A DNA stretch of 64,000 bases. It comes from Flavobacterium sp. ASV13 (GTDB taxonomy: Bacteria; Bacteroidota; Bacteroidia; Flavobacteriales; Flavobacteriaceae). The stretch is from positions 620,001 to 684,000 of the forward strand of contig NZ_JQJY01000003.1 of NCBI RefSeq assembly GCF_000745775.1. Direction: 5' to 3'. A program made the position numbers and the translations under genes. The notes beneath the pieces are model-generated. The model saw only the letters and a program-made list of their open reading frames with translations, was not told where the DNA came from and did no database searches. This document shows, piece after piece, positions 51,432-59,825 of this stretch. Each line of letters starts with the position of its first letter. Position 1 is the first letter of the stretch.

Positions 51432-52110
51432 AAATAATGTTACTTTTCGTTCCCATTATTAAAAGCCATAAACACGTTCCGATTTCGCCAAGAGTTGCCG
51501 GAAGTCTTACATAAGAAGAGATTCCTAGCTCGGAATAATTCAAAAACAATGCATTTCCGAAGAAGTTAATTAAATAACTCAAACAGCCAAGCATTAATAA
51601 TATCCCTAGAAATTTCGGAATTATTCCTGATTTAAAAATTAAATATCCCAACGGAAATAACCAAAGTCCCCAAAATATCTGAACGATTAAATTTCCGTAA
51701 TCATATTGATTCAGATAAAACATTACAAGATCTTTTTCTGGTCTCTCTGAACTAATTATAGAAAGTACTGCAAATTTATTCTGCATGTTTATAAAAGAAA
51801 TTGGTACGCTTACAATCGCCAAAACAACCATATATATTGCGTACGTTTTATGAACAGGCTTCAATAATTTATACAAAACCAAAGGCAGAAACAAAAAGAA
51901 AGTATAACAGATTAATCCGCTTACAATACCAAGTCTGAAAAGAAATTCATGGTTTACAATATTACTAAAAGTTATATCAGGATGATTCCAGACAATTAGC
52001 AGAGAAGGAACATATCCTAAACTATAAATCCCGGTTATTACGACTACTAAATATAACAAACCCGCGACTCTTCCTGTATTTCTAAACGATAGTTTTGATT
52101 CTTGATTCAT
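51421..52110 (-). CDS. DUF4386 family membrane protein
   Basis: 229 residues, six hydrophobic segments. RNTGRVAGLLYLVVVITGIYSLGYVPSLLIV, FLPLVLYKLLKPVHKTYA and QIFWGLWLFPLGYLIFKSGIIPKFLGILLMLGC are the DUF4386 landmarks. Inner membrane; function unknown. It is 18 bp downstream of a DUF6326 protein on the same strand, so the two membrane proteins form an operon. Confidence 0.85.
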   Translation of the reverse strand: MNQESKLSFRNTGRVAGLLYLVVVITGIYSLGYVPSLLIVWNHPDITFSNIVNHEFLFRLGIVSGLICYTFFLFLPLVLYKLLKPVHKTYAIYMVVLAIVSVPISFINMQNKFAVLSIISSERPEKDLVMFYLNQYDYGNLIVQIFWGLWLFPLGYLIFKSGIIPKFLGILLMLGCLSYLINFFGNALFLNYSELGISSYVRLPATLGEIGTCLWLLIMGTKSNIISTD

Positions 52111-52128
52111 CCTTTTATCTTTTAAAAT

Positions 52129-52560
52129 TTAAATTTGTTTTGGCCATTTAAATGCAGTCCAAACTATTATAGCGGTAAGGATACTTTCTATTATTGCAAA
52201 AAAAATGTAGAAACTCCACCAGGCTCCAGTTGTTGTAAACGCTATTAACAACATTATGGCGGTATAAAAAATTCCGAAAATAATATTTAACCAACGGTTT
52301 ATTTTTGGTTTTAAAACAACCGATGCAAAAATCATTAATGCCGGAATTGTCATTAAAATTGCACCAAGAAATAATTTTAATGGAGAATCCAGCAATGTAT
52401 CTCCGCTTATAAAATCTTCAACTTTCTTTGGAACATATAGCGAGAAATAATCTCCGTAGACATAACAAAACATTATGGAAGTCCACAATGCAGCAAGTTT
52501 GATTTTTGTATTTATTTTAAAATCTTCAAAACCATTGGTGTTTACTTCTTTCTCACTCAT
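52129..52560 (-). CDS. DUF6326-like membrane protein
   Basis: 143 residues with four hydrophobic helices. INTKIKLAALWTSIMFCYVYGDYFSLYVPKKVEDFISG followed by LLDSPLKLFLGAILMTIPALMIF fits the DUF6326 pattern. No catalytic motif. First gene of a two-gene unit with the DUF4386 protein. Function unknown. Confidence 0.8.
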   Translation of the reverse strand: MSEKEVNTNGFEDFKINTKIKLAALWTSIMFCYVYGDYFSLYVPKKVEDFISGDTLLDSPLKLFLGAILMTIPALMIFASVVLKPKINRWLNIIFGIFYTAIMLLIAFTTTGAWWSFYIFFAIIESILTAIIVWTAFKWPKQI

Positions 52561-52716
52561 ATTTAAGGAATTAAATTTTAAATATGTCGGATATAATCTT
52601 AAAATGTTACAAGCTGTTTTTATTCTAAAAAGATAAAATGTAAAAACTATCTTCCAATTTTCATTTCTCTAAAACTTAAATAAGATTAACAATTCGCAAA
52701 TCGTAAGATAAAAGTT

Positions 52717-52724
52717 TACTTTTG
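52717..52724 (+). promoter_or_regulatory. -7 promoter box for the ABC-F gene
   Basis: TACTTTTG followed by GCAA; TTCG lies at 20-bp spacing (52693-52696) as -33. It is 60 bp before the GTG start at 52785. Confidence 0.5.
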
Positions 52725-52784
52725 CAAAAAGTTATGTTTTCCAAAACACTCATAACTCATAATTTATAACTTACAATATACAAA

Positions 52785-54647
52785 GTGAATTACTTATCTG
52801 TAGAAAATATATCGAAGTCATTTGGCGAAAGAGTCCTTTTTGACAACATTTCTTTTGGAATCAACAAAGACCAAAAAATCGCTTTTATTGCCAAAAATGG
52901 TTCTGGAAAAACAACTATTATGAGCATTATTAATGGCTTAGACGAGCCAGATACTGGACAAGTTGTTTTGAGAAAAGGAATCAGAATGGCTTTTCTTTCT
53001 CAGGATAATAATCTACAAGATGAGCTAACGATTGAAGAAAGCATTTTTGCTTCGGATAATGAAACTTTGAAAATTATTGAAGCTTATGAAAAAGCGCTTG
53101 AAAATCCAAATGACGAAGAAGCGTATCAAAAAGCTTTTGACGGAATGGATCAGCACAATGCGTGGGATTTTGAGACACAATACAAACAAATTCTGTTCAA
53201 ATTAAAACTGGAAGATTTTAAACTTAAAGTAAAAAATCTTTCGGGAGGACAAAAAAAGCGTCTTTCTCTGGCTATAATCTTAATCAATCGTCCTGATTTA
53301 TTGATTTTAGATGAACCTACCAACCACTTAGATCTTGAAATGATCGAATGGCTGGAGAGTTATTTTGCTAAAGAAAATATTACCTTGTTTATGGTAACGC
53401 ACGACCGTTTCTTTTTGGAGCGCGTTTGTAACGAAATTATCGAATTAGACAACGGAAAATTATACCAATACAAAGGAAATTATTCGTATTATTTAGAGAA
53501 AAAAGAAGAACGAATTACGTCTGAAAACTCTAGTATTGACAAAGCTAAAAACTTATTTGTAAAAGAATTAGAATGGATGCGCCGCCAGCCAAAAGCGAGA
53601 ACAACCAAATCTAAATCACGTCAGGACGACTTTTATGTAATTAAGGAAAAAGCACAAAGCCGACGTAAAGAAAATAAAGTTGAGCTTGAAATTAATATGG
53701 AAAGAATGGGAAGCAAAATTATTGAGCTTCACAAACTTTCTAAAAAATTTAAGGATAAAGTTATTCTGGATCATTTTAGTTTTGATTTTCAGCGTGGCGA
53801 AAGAATCGGGATTATTGGTAAAAACGGAACAGGTAAATCTACTTTCTTGAATCTGCTTACAGGAACAATTCCACCAGACAGCGGACGCGTTGTAAAAGGC
53901 GACACGATTAAAATTGGATATTATACACAATCTGGAATTAATCCAAAACCTGGACAACGTGTTATCGATATTATTAAGGAATATGGAGAATATATTCCGC
54001 TTGCAAAAGGAAAAATTATTTCGGCTTCGCAATTATTGGAGCGTTTTCTTTTTGATGCGAAAAAACAATACGATTATGTTGAGAAATTAAGCGGTGGAGA
54101 ATTAAAACGTTTGTATTTGTGTACCGTTTTAATTCAGAATCCAAACTTTTTGATTCTTGATGAGCCTACAAACGATTTGGATATTGTAACGCTTAACGTT
54201 TTAGAAAGTTTTCTTTTAGATTATCCAGGATGTTTATTGGTTGTTTCGCACGATCGTTACTTTATGGATAAAATTGTCGATCATTTATTTGTATTTAGAG
54301 GACAAGGTGAAATCGAAAATTTCCCTGGAAACTATTCTGATTTCAGAGCTTATGAAGACAGCGCCGATGTAGCTCAAAAAGAAGAAAACAAAGCCGAAAA
54401 GAAAGATTGGAAACAAAATAATCCAACTGGAAATTTAAGCTTTAACGAACAAAAAGAATATCAAAAAATCGAAAGAGAGATTAAAGATTTAGAAATCGAA
54501 AAAACTAAAATCGAACAATTATTCTCTGACGGAAAAGTTGCAGATGCCGATATTGAGAAAAAAGCAAATGAACTACAAAACATCATAAATAAAATCGACA
54601 CAAAAGAAGAACGCTGGTTTGAGCTTTCTGCTAAAATTGAAGGATAA
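52785..54647 (+). CDS. ABC-F family ATPase (Uup-like)
   Basis: 620 residues from a GTG start. Two ABC cassettes: Walker A AKNGSGKTT and GKNGTGKST, signatures LSGGQKKRLSLA and LSGGELKRLYL, Walker B LLILDEPTNHLD and FLILDEPTNDLD. The inter-domain linker (DKAKNLFVKELEWMRRQPKARTTKSKSR) is the P-site tRNA-interaction motif, and a C-terminal coiled coil (EQKEYQKIEREIKDLEIEKTKIEQLF) is as in Uup. No membrane domain: it works on ribosomes (translation factor or resistance type) or DNA, in the cytosol. Confidence 0.94.
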   Translation: MNYLSVENISKSFGERVLFDNISFGINKDQKIAFIAKNGSGKTTIMSIINGLDEPDTGQVVLRKGIRMAFLSQDNNLQDELTIEESIFASDNETLKIIEAYEKALENPNDEEAYQKAFDGMDQHNAWDFETQYKQILFKLKLEDFKLKVKNLSGGQKKRLSLAIILINRPDLLILDEPTNHLDLEMIEWLESYFAKENITLFMVTHDRFFLERVCNEIIELDNGKLYQYKGNYSYYLEKKEERITSENSSIDKAKNLFVKELEWMRRQPKARTTKSKSRQDDFYVIKEKAQSRRKENKVELEINMERMGSKIIELHKLSKKFKDKVILDHFSFDFQRGERIGIIGKNGTGKSTFLNLLTGTIPPDSGRVVKGDTIKIGYYTQSGINPKPGQRVIDIIKEYGEYIPLAKGKIISASQLLERFLFDAKKQYDYVEKLSGGELKRLYLCTVLIQNPNFLILDEPTNDLDIVTLNVLESFLLDYPGCLLVVSHDRYFMDKIVDHLFVFRGQGEIENFPGNYSDFRAYEDSADVAQKEENKAEKKDWKQNNPTGNLSFNEQKEYQKIEREIKDLEIEKTKIEQLFSDGKVADADIEKKANELQNIINKIDTKEERWFELSAKIEG

Positions 54648-54658
54648 ATTATAACACC

Positions 54659-54739
54659 GAGATTCATAAAGGAAAAACACAAAGCCGCATAAAGCTTTAT
54701 TTTCTTTTATGAATTTTGTTTTTTTTCTTTGTGAATCTC
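54659..54739. repeat. Imperfect inverted repeat after the ABC-F gene
   Basis: GAGATTCATAAAGG at the left end (54659-54672) and the complement of GAGATTCACAAAG at the right end (54727-54739), with AAAG/CTTT words between. It may act as a terminator-like hairpin and belongs to the same style of short-word repeats as the others in this window. Confidence 0.5.
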
Positions 54740-54765
54740 TATGGAAGAAAAAACATTCTATTTGC

Positions 54766-54773
54766 TAAATTTG
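54766..54773 (+). promoter_or_regulatory. -7 promoter box for the FKBP lipoprotein
   Basis: TAAATTTG matches TAnnTTTG; 24 bp before the ATG at 54798. Confidence 0.45.
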
Positions 54774-54797
54774 ACAATTAAATAAAATACCACAACA

Positions 54798-55271
54798 ATG
54801 AAACACTTTTTATCTGCACTATTTGTTCTTACACTATTTATTTCTTGTACAAGCACCGAAGAAAAACCTACAGCACCACCCAAAGATTATACTGTTGAAA
54901 ATGAAAAAGAAATAACAGACTATATTGCAAAAAATAATTTAACTGCAACAAAAAGTAGTACTGGTTTATATTACATCATCAACGAACCTGGAACAGGCGA
55001 GCAACCAACAGCTGCTTCAAGAGTAACTGTAGCTTACAAAGGATATTTTACAAATGGAAATATCTTTGATCAAAGTAATGCTAGCGGGCTTACATTTTCT
55101 CTTTCTGATGTAATTAAAGGTTGGAGAGAAGGAATCACTTATTTTAAAGAAGGTGGAAGCGGAACTCTACTTATTCCTTCGCATTTAGCTTATGGAAGTT
55201 CTGCGCGACCTGGAATACCAGCTGGTTCAGTTCTTCTTTTTGATGTAAAATTAATTGCTGTAAGTAAATAA
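54798..55271 (+). CDS. FKBP-type peptidyl-prolyl isomerase lipoprotein
   Basis: 157 residues. Lipobox LFISC (Cys17). The FKBP domain runs from about residue 70: VTVAYKGYFTNGNIFDQSN, FSLSDVIKGWREGITYFKEGGSGTLLIPSHLAYGSSARPGIPAGSVLLFDVKLIAV. Most FKBP active-site residues are there (Y, F, D, V-I, W, Y). It catalyses proline cis-trans isomerisation on envelope proteins. The gene follows the ABC-F gene and precedes a methyltransferase gene 31 bp downstream. Confidence 0.95.
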   Translation: MKHFLSALFVLTLFISCTSTEEKPTAPPKDYTVENEKEITDYIAKNNLTATKSSTGLYYIINEPGTGEQPTAASRVTVAYKGYFTNGNIFDQSNASGLTFSLSDVIKGWREGITYFKEGGSGTLLIPSHLAYGSSARPGIPAGSVLLFDVKLIAVSK

Positions 55272-55302
55272 TTTTCGGAAAACACGACTGAAAAATTTAA
55301 AA

Positions 55303-56085
55303 ATGCTATTTCAAATACAATCTTATCTCAAATTTCTTTGGCATTCAAAAAACGAACATGCTGTTCATTCGCCGTTTGTTTTTAGTTTGCTGACAAAATG
55401 TTTTTATGATAAGAAGTCAAAGTCCGAATATCAGATTTTAAAAAAATACAGAAAATCACTTTTAGAAAATCAAAATTTTATTGAAGTAACCGATTTTGGC
55501 GCAGGCTCCAAAGTTTTCAAATCGAATAGAAGACAAATTTCTAAAATTGCTAAAACAGCTGGAATTTCTTCTAAACGTGCCGAATTATTATTTCGCGTTA
55601 CCAATTATTTCAAACCAAAAAATGTTTTAGAAATTGGAACTTCTTTAGGATTAGCATCTTCTGCTATTGCTTTAGGAAATAAAGATTCTTTTTTACTTAG
55701 TCTTGAGGGCTGTCAAAGTACACTTTCAATTGCAGAAAATTTATTTAACGAGCAATTTCCAAATTTCAACTTTGATTTTGTAAATTCAGAATTCAACAAA
55801 TTCCTGACCCAAGGATCTGCAAACATCTGTGATTGGGACTTAATATATTTCGACGGGAATCATTCTAAAAAAGCCACTTTAGAATATTTCGAACTTTTAT
55901 TACCAACGATTAATAATGATTCTGTCTGGATTTTTGATGACATTCATTGGTCAGAAGAAATGGAAGAAGCCTGGGAAATTATCAGAAATCATCCGAAAGT
56001 AAAAGTTACAATCGATACCTTTCAATGGGGATTTGTATTTTTCAGATACGAGCAGGAAAAAGAACATTTTGTAATTCGCGTTTGA
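55303..56085 (+). CDS. Class-I SAM-dependent methyltransferase
   Basis: 260 residues. KNVLEIGTSLGLASSAIALGNKD is motif I (SAM binding), followed by LSLEGCQSTLSIAENLF (the acidic motif II), CDWDLIYFDGNHSKKATLEYFELLLP and SVWIFDDIHWSEEMEEAWEII, which resemble O-methyltransferases of the cluster-3/YrrM type. Residues 1-90 form an N-terminal helical extension with a basic surface. The substrate is unknown; cytosolic. Confidence 0.86.
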   Translation: MLFQIQSYLKFLWHSKNEHAVHSPFVFSLLTKCFYDKKSKSEYQILKKYRKSLLENQNFIEVTDFGAGSKVFKSNRRQISKIAKTAGISSKRAELLFRVTNYFKPKNVLEIGTSLGLASSAIALGNKDSFLLSLEGCQSTLSIAENLFNEQFPNFNFDFVNSEFNKFLTQGSANICDWDLIYFDGNHSKKATLEYFELLLPTINNDSVWIFDDIHWSEEMEEAWEIIRNHPKVKVTIDTFQWGFVFFRYEQEKEHFVIRV

Positions 56086-56133
56086 TAAATGACTTTAAAA
56101 TAATACTTTTATTACATTCGATATTATAAAATC

Positions 56134-56985
56134 ATGAATGCAATAAAAATTAATACTCCATTAGAATATCCAATAGCTGTAACAGAATTTATCTCTGATT
56201 CACCAAATGGTAATTGCGTAATTATAGCCTCTGCAACAGGTGTTAAACAAAATTATTATTACAATTTCGCAACGTTTCTTTCTGATAATCATTACTCCGT
56301 TTACACTTTTGATTATGGCGGAATTGGCGATTCAAAATCCGGACCGCTTTCCAAGTTTTCTACGACAGCTAGAGCTTGGGCAGAAAATGATTTTGAATCT
56401 GTTATAAAACATGTCAAGGCTAAAAACCCAAATAGTAAATTATTTATTATAACTCATAGTATTGGAGGACAGCTTATTGGTTTAGTTCCTTCCAATAATT
56501 TATTTGATGGTGTTATAATGGTAGCATCTCAATCAGGAAGCTGGATTCATTGGAAAGGATTCGACAGATTAAAAATGCAATTTTTGTGGTATGCCCTTAT
56601 ACCCTCTTTTTCCAGAATTTTTAATTATTTACCTTCCAGTCATTTAACCCGAATGGAAGATTTACCAAAAGGAATGGCACTCGAATGGGCAAAATGGTGT
56701 AAAAAACCAAATTACCATTTTGACTGCATCAAAAATGTAAAAGAAAACTACGATCAAATAAAATGCAAAATCAAATCTTATAGCATCGATAATGATTTTT
56801 ATGCAACAGTATCAGCAATTGACTGGATTGCTTCACAATTTAAAAAATCCGAAGTAACCAGAGTTCATTTGAAAGCTGAAGAATTTGGCGTAAAAGATAT
56901 AGGACATTTTGGTTTTTTCAGAAGTCAGTTTAAAGAAAACATCTGGCAGATTTTCCTCCAGGATTTAAGAAAATTCGAAAATTAA
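56134..56985 (+). CDS. Alpha/beta hydrolase
   Basis: 283 residues, no signal peptide. Oxyanion region IASATGVKQNYYYNFATFLSDN, FDYGGIGDSKSG, nucleophile elbow ITHSIGGQLIGL with Ser109; the conserved G-x-S-x-G reads H-S-I-G-G. A late Asp/His pair is suggested by SIDNDFYATVSAID and IGHFGFF. The family is COG4757-like predicted hydrolases. Cytosolic; substrate unknown. It is followed by a clear terminator. Confidence 0.83.
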   Translation: MNAIKINTPLEYPIAVTEFISDSPNGNCVIIASATGVKQNYYYNFATFLSDNHYSVYTFDYGGIGDSKSGPLSKFSTTARAWAENDFESVIKHVKAKNPNSKLFIITHSIGGQLIGLVPSNNLFDGVIMVASQSGSWIHWKGFDRLKMQFLWYALIPSFSRIFNYLPSSHLTRMEDLPKGMALEWAKWCKKPNYHFDCIKNVKENYDQIKCKIKSYSIDNDFYATVSAIDWIASQFKKSEVTRVHLKAEEFGVKDIGHFGFFRSQFKENIWQIFLQDLRKFEN

Positions 56986-56992
56986 GATTACA

Positions 56993-57028
56993 AAAAAAAT
57001 GACGATCAAAAACAATCGTCATTTTTTT
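56993..57028. terminator. Bidirectional terminator
   Basis: AATGACGAT and ATCGTCATT pair perfectly around an 8-base loop, with an A-run before and a T-run after, between convergent genes. Confidence 0.85.
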
Positions 57029-57051
57029 ACTAATTCAAAATATTAAAAAAC

Positions 57052-57714
57052 TTATTTTTTAGCGTCTCTATTTTCTTCAGACTTCGCTCCCATTCTGTTA
57101 ACAGTATACATTGGAGCAAATTTAATTTTCAAACCGGCAATTTTTCTGTTGTCCTCAGCAGTTAAGCCTTCTTTTTCAACAGTATTTTTTCGGCTGTCTA
57201 ATGCTTCATACAATAATTTGATTTCATCCCAGTCTTCTCTTGAATAACTATCTTTATTATTTTCAACTGTATGAACAAATTGCTGGTACACGCTATGGAT
57301 ATTTTGGGCATTTACCCATGAAAAACTCATATCATCTCCAATTTTTCCTTCACCAAACAAAGCGTTACGCAATTGCTGTTTTGGACTTGGAGCTGGTGGC
57401 GGGGCAAAAACGGCGGTCATTTCATTTTTAAATTCTTCGTATTTAATTTTACTCGCATTTACTTTTTCAGTTGCTGCTGTTTTATCTTTTAAATCTGCCA
57501 AAGCTAATTCAGCTTCTTGTGCTCTTTTGTTATATTCAGCATCAACACTTTTCCAGTCCGCTTTCAAATCTTCAGCTGCGACATTTTTTACTGAATCGAC
57601 GTAGGCTACATAGGAGTCTACAGTTTTTTGAGCTTTTTCTTGTTTTTCATCTTTACACGATGTAAAACCCAAAACTAACAATGCTATTCCTGATAATAAT
57701 TGTATGCTTTTCAT
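57052..57714 (-). CDS. Lipoprotein with helical coiled-coil domain
   Basis: 220 residues. Lipobox LGFTSC (Cys20). The rest is strongly helical and charged (KAQKTVDSYVAYVDSVKNVAAEDLKADWKSVDAEYNKRAQEAELALADLKDKTAATEKVNASKIKYEEF), with a Pro-rich stretch APPPAPSPKQQLRN near the middle. A second helical part follows. The pattern resembles a DUF6565-like family of Bacteroidota lipoproteins; I cannot name a function. The gene has a promoter box 31 bp upstream and appears monocistronic. Confidence 0.78.
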   Translation of the reverse strand: MKSIQLLSGIALLVLGFTSCKDEKQEKAQKTVDSYVAYVDSVKNVAAEDLKADWKSVDAEYNKRAQEAELALADLKDKTAATEKVNASKIKYEEFKNEMTAVFAPPPAPSPKQQLRNALFGEGKIGDDMSFSWVNAQNIHSVYQQFVHTVENNKDSYSREDWDEIKLLYEALDSRKNTVEKEGLTAEDNRKIAGLKIKFAPMYTVNRMGAKSEENRDAKK

Positions 57715-58020
57715 AATTCTGATTATTTTTAATTAATACATTAACAAATGTACCTAAACCATTATCGAAAAAATTACATTATTATCATCTTTGAAAAATT
57801 AAAAACATAATAAAACTATAAAACACAAAAAATAATGACAATAATGTAAAAACTATTAAAAATAATATAACAACTTATTCATTAAAACAATGTATAGTTA
57901 TGATTAACTAAATACATTTTGAAAGCGAAGGAGATTTTTGTAACAAAAACCAATAATCTACTACTTATGAATTTTATTGAAAAGTGTTTTGTACTTTTAA
58001 AACCAAAATTGTAAACCAAA
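57715..58020. other. 306-bp AT-rich divergent intergenic region
   Basis: No reading frame and no clear hairpin. A minus-strand promoter box lies at 57745-57752 for the lipoprotein gene. For the plus-strand ABC gene the best I see is TACTTTTA, one base off the -7 consensus, about 30 bp before its start. The rest is low-complexity A/T sequence. Confidence 0.6.
57745..57752 (-). promoter_or_regulatory. -7 promoter box for the 57052-57714 lipoprotein
   Basis: The minus strand reads TACATTTG, matching TAnnTTTG; 31 bp before the ATG at 57714. Confidence 0.45.
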
Positions 58021-58713
58021 ATGGCAAATCCATTAATTAAAATAACTGACATCAAACGAAATTTTGTACTTGGTAATGAAATCGTTTATGTCTTAAAAGG
58101 AATTAATCTGGAAATAAATAAAGGAGAATATGTCGCTTTGATGGGGCCTTCGGGATCTGGAAAATCAACATTAATGAATTTATTAGGTTGTTTAGATACG
58201 CCAACTTCCGGACGATATATTTTGAATGAAAAAGATGTAAGCCAAATGCGGGATGATGAGTTAGCTGAAATCAGAAATAAAGAAATTGGCTTCGTTTTTC
58301 AGACCTTTAATCTTTTGCCAAGAACAACTGCACTTGATAATGTCGCACTTCCTATGATTTATGCCGGTCATGGAAAATCAGAAAGAATTGCACGCGCTAC
58401 AGAAGTATTAACACAAGTTAATCTTGCAGACCGAATGGATCACCAGCCGAATCAACTTTCTGGAGGACAACGTCAGCGTGTTGCAGTTGCACGTGCTTTA
58501 GTAAACAAACCTTCGATTATTCTAGCCGATGAGCCAACAGGAAACTTAGACAGTAAAACTTCTGTAGAAATCATGAAGCTTTTTGGTGATATTCACGCAC
58601 AAGGAAATACTGTTATTCTTGTAACGCACGAAGAAGATATTGCGGCGTATGCGCACAGAGTTATCCGTTTAAGAGATGGAGTAATAGAAAGTGATACGAG
58701 AAAATCGATTTAA
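58021..58713 (+). CDS. LolD/MacB-type ABC transporter ATP-binding protein
   Basis: 230 residues. Walker [11 protein letters not shown]-loop [21 protein letters not shown], signature [15 protein letters not shown], Walker [15 protein letters not shown] and H-loop LVTHEEDIA. Landmarks fit the type VII MacB/LolD group, which handles lipoproteins, antimicrobial peptides or cell-division functions. No membrane component is adjacent. It is 84 bp upstream of the adenosyltransferase gene, with a CTTAG repeat between. Confidence 0.92.
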   Translation: MANPLIKITDIKRNFVLGNEIVYVLKGINLEINKGEYVALMGPSGSGKSTLMNLLGCLDTPTSGRYILNEKDVSQMRDDELAEIRNKEIGFVFQTFNLLPRTTALDNVALPMIYAGHGKSERIARATEVLTQVNLADRMDHQPNQLSGGQRQRVAVARALVNKPSIILADEPTGNLDSKTSVEIMKLFGDIHAQGNTVILVTHEEDIAAYAHRVIRLRDGVIESDTRKSI

Positions 58714-58754
58714 TCATTTATTTGGTTAATTCTATAATCACAGCAAAGGAAAAA

Positions 58755-58790
58755 CTTAGCATCTCAGCACCTTAGAACCTTAGCATCTTA
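58755..58790 (+). repeat. CTTAG-word array in a 5' leader
   Basis: Consecutive words CTTAGCAT, CTCAGCAC, CTTAGAAC, CTTAGCAT and CTTA run to 7 bp before the ATG at 58798. This is the same word family as at 25400-25453, but only one strand of the hairpin is present. Confidence 0.7.
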
Positions 58791-58797
58791 AAAAAAA

Positions 58798-59367
58798 ATG
58801 AAAGTATATACCAAAACAGGCGATAAAGGAACAACAGCACTTTTTGGAGGCACACGTGTTCCTAAAGACCATATCAGAATTGACAGTTACGGAACTGTTG
58901 ATGAATTGAATTCCTATATCGGATTGATTCGTGATCAGGAAATGAATGCTCATTATAAAACCATTTTAATAGAAATTCAGGATCGTCTTTTTACTGTTGG
59001 TGCCATTTTGGCAACTCCTCAGGAAAAAGAAGTTTTAAAAAATGGCAAACTACGATTAGAAAATCTTGGAATAATTGATTCAGATATTGAATTGCTCGAA
59101 AACGAAATAGATAAAATGGAAGAAAGCCTTCCGCCAATGACTCATTTTGTTTTACCGGGCGGACATTCAACTGTGTCACATTGTCATATTGCACGTTGTA
59201 TTTGTCGTCGCGCAGAGCGTTTGGCAGTACATTTAAGCCATAATGAACACGTTCCTGAAATAGCAATCAAGTACTTAAACCGACTTTCTGACTACCTTTT
59301 TGTCTTGGCACGGAAGTTGTCGTTTGACTTAAAAGCGGAGGAAGTAAAATGGATTCCTCGCAAGTAA
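58798..59367 (+). CDS. PduO-type cob(I)alamin adenosyltransferase
   Basis: 189 residues. The N-terminal VYTKTGDKGTTALFGGTRVPKDHIRIDSYGTVDELNSYIGL is the ATP-binding motif of the PduO family. FVLPGGHSTVSHCHIARCICRRAERLAVHL and IKYLNRLSDYLFVLARKL complete the trimeric helical bundle. It adenosylates Co(I) cobalamin to coenzyme B12. It fits with a B12-dependent radical-SAM protein elsewhere in the window, but the two are not linked. A CTTAG array ends 7 bp before its ATG. Confidence 0.95.
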   Translation: MKVYTKTGDKGTTALFGGTRVPKDHIRIDSYGTVDELNSYIGLIRDQEMNAHYKTILIEIQDRLFTVGAILATPQEKEVLKNGKLRLENLGIIDSDIELLENEIDKMEESLPPMTHFVLPGGHSTVSHCHIARCICRRAERLAVHLSHNEHVPEIAIKYLNRLSDYLFVLARKLSFDLKAEEVKWIPRK

Positions 59368-59488
59368 ACGGTCACAGTTTTTCATTTTTCAAATTGCTAA
59401 CTGAAACTGAAAACTGATTACGAATAGGGACGTTCTTAAATTTTATTAAAATAAATCAAAATTTACTTGTCTTTTTCAGTAAAAAATT

Positions 59489-59496
59489 TATTTTTG
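59489..59496 (+). promoter_or_regulatory. Promoter of the DUF2795-like gene
   Basis: TATTTTTG, with CTTG at 19-bp spacing upstream (59466-59469) and GCAC after it. It is 21 bp before the ATG at 59518. Confidence 0.55.
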
Positions 59497-59517
59497 CACA
59501 AACTAAACAGATAACAG

Positions 59518-59739
59518 ATGTATTGGACATTAGAATTAGCATCTTATTTAAGTGATGCGCCATGGCCTGCTAACAAAGACGAACTTATTGACTACGCTAT
59601 TAGAGCTGGTGCTCCATTAGAAGTAGTAGAAAACCTTCAGTCAATAGAAGACGAAGGCGAGATATATGAATCAATGGAAGAAATTTGGCCTGATTATCCA
59701 ACAGACGAAGATTATCTTTGGAATGAGGATGAATATTAA
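59518..59739 (+). CDS. DUF2795 family small acidic protein
   Basis: 73 residues. MYWTLELASYLSDAPWPANKDELIDYAIRAGAPLEVVENLQ matches the DUF2795 helical domain, and the C-terminal 30 residues are very acidic (EDEGEIYESMEEIWPDYPTDEDYLWNEDEY). Small DUF2795 proteins are widespread in Bacteroidota with no settled function. Cytosolic. It has its own promoter and a terminator-like hairpin before secA. Confidence 0.9.
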   Translation: MYWTLELASYLSDAPWPANKDELIDYAIRAGAPLEVVENLQSIEDEGEIYESMEEIWPDYPTDEDYLWNEDEY

Positions 59740-59745
59740 AAAATA

Positions 59746-59785
59746 AACCAAAGGAAAAAGTCTCATCACAGAGGCTTTTTTTTTG
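59746..59785 (+). terminator. Terminator between the DUF2795-like gene and secA
   Basis: AAAAAGTCTC pairs with GAGGCTTTTT (one G-U) around ATCACA, followed by T-run and with AACC/GGTT extending the stem. It makes secA transcription partly independent. Confidence 0.65.
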
Positions 59786-59825
59786 GTTCAAATACATATA
59801 AAATAATAAAGAAATACAATAAATC

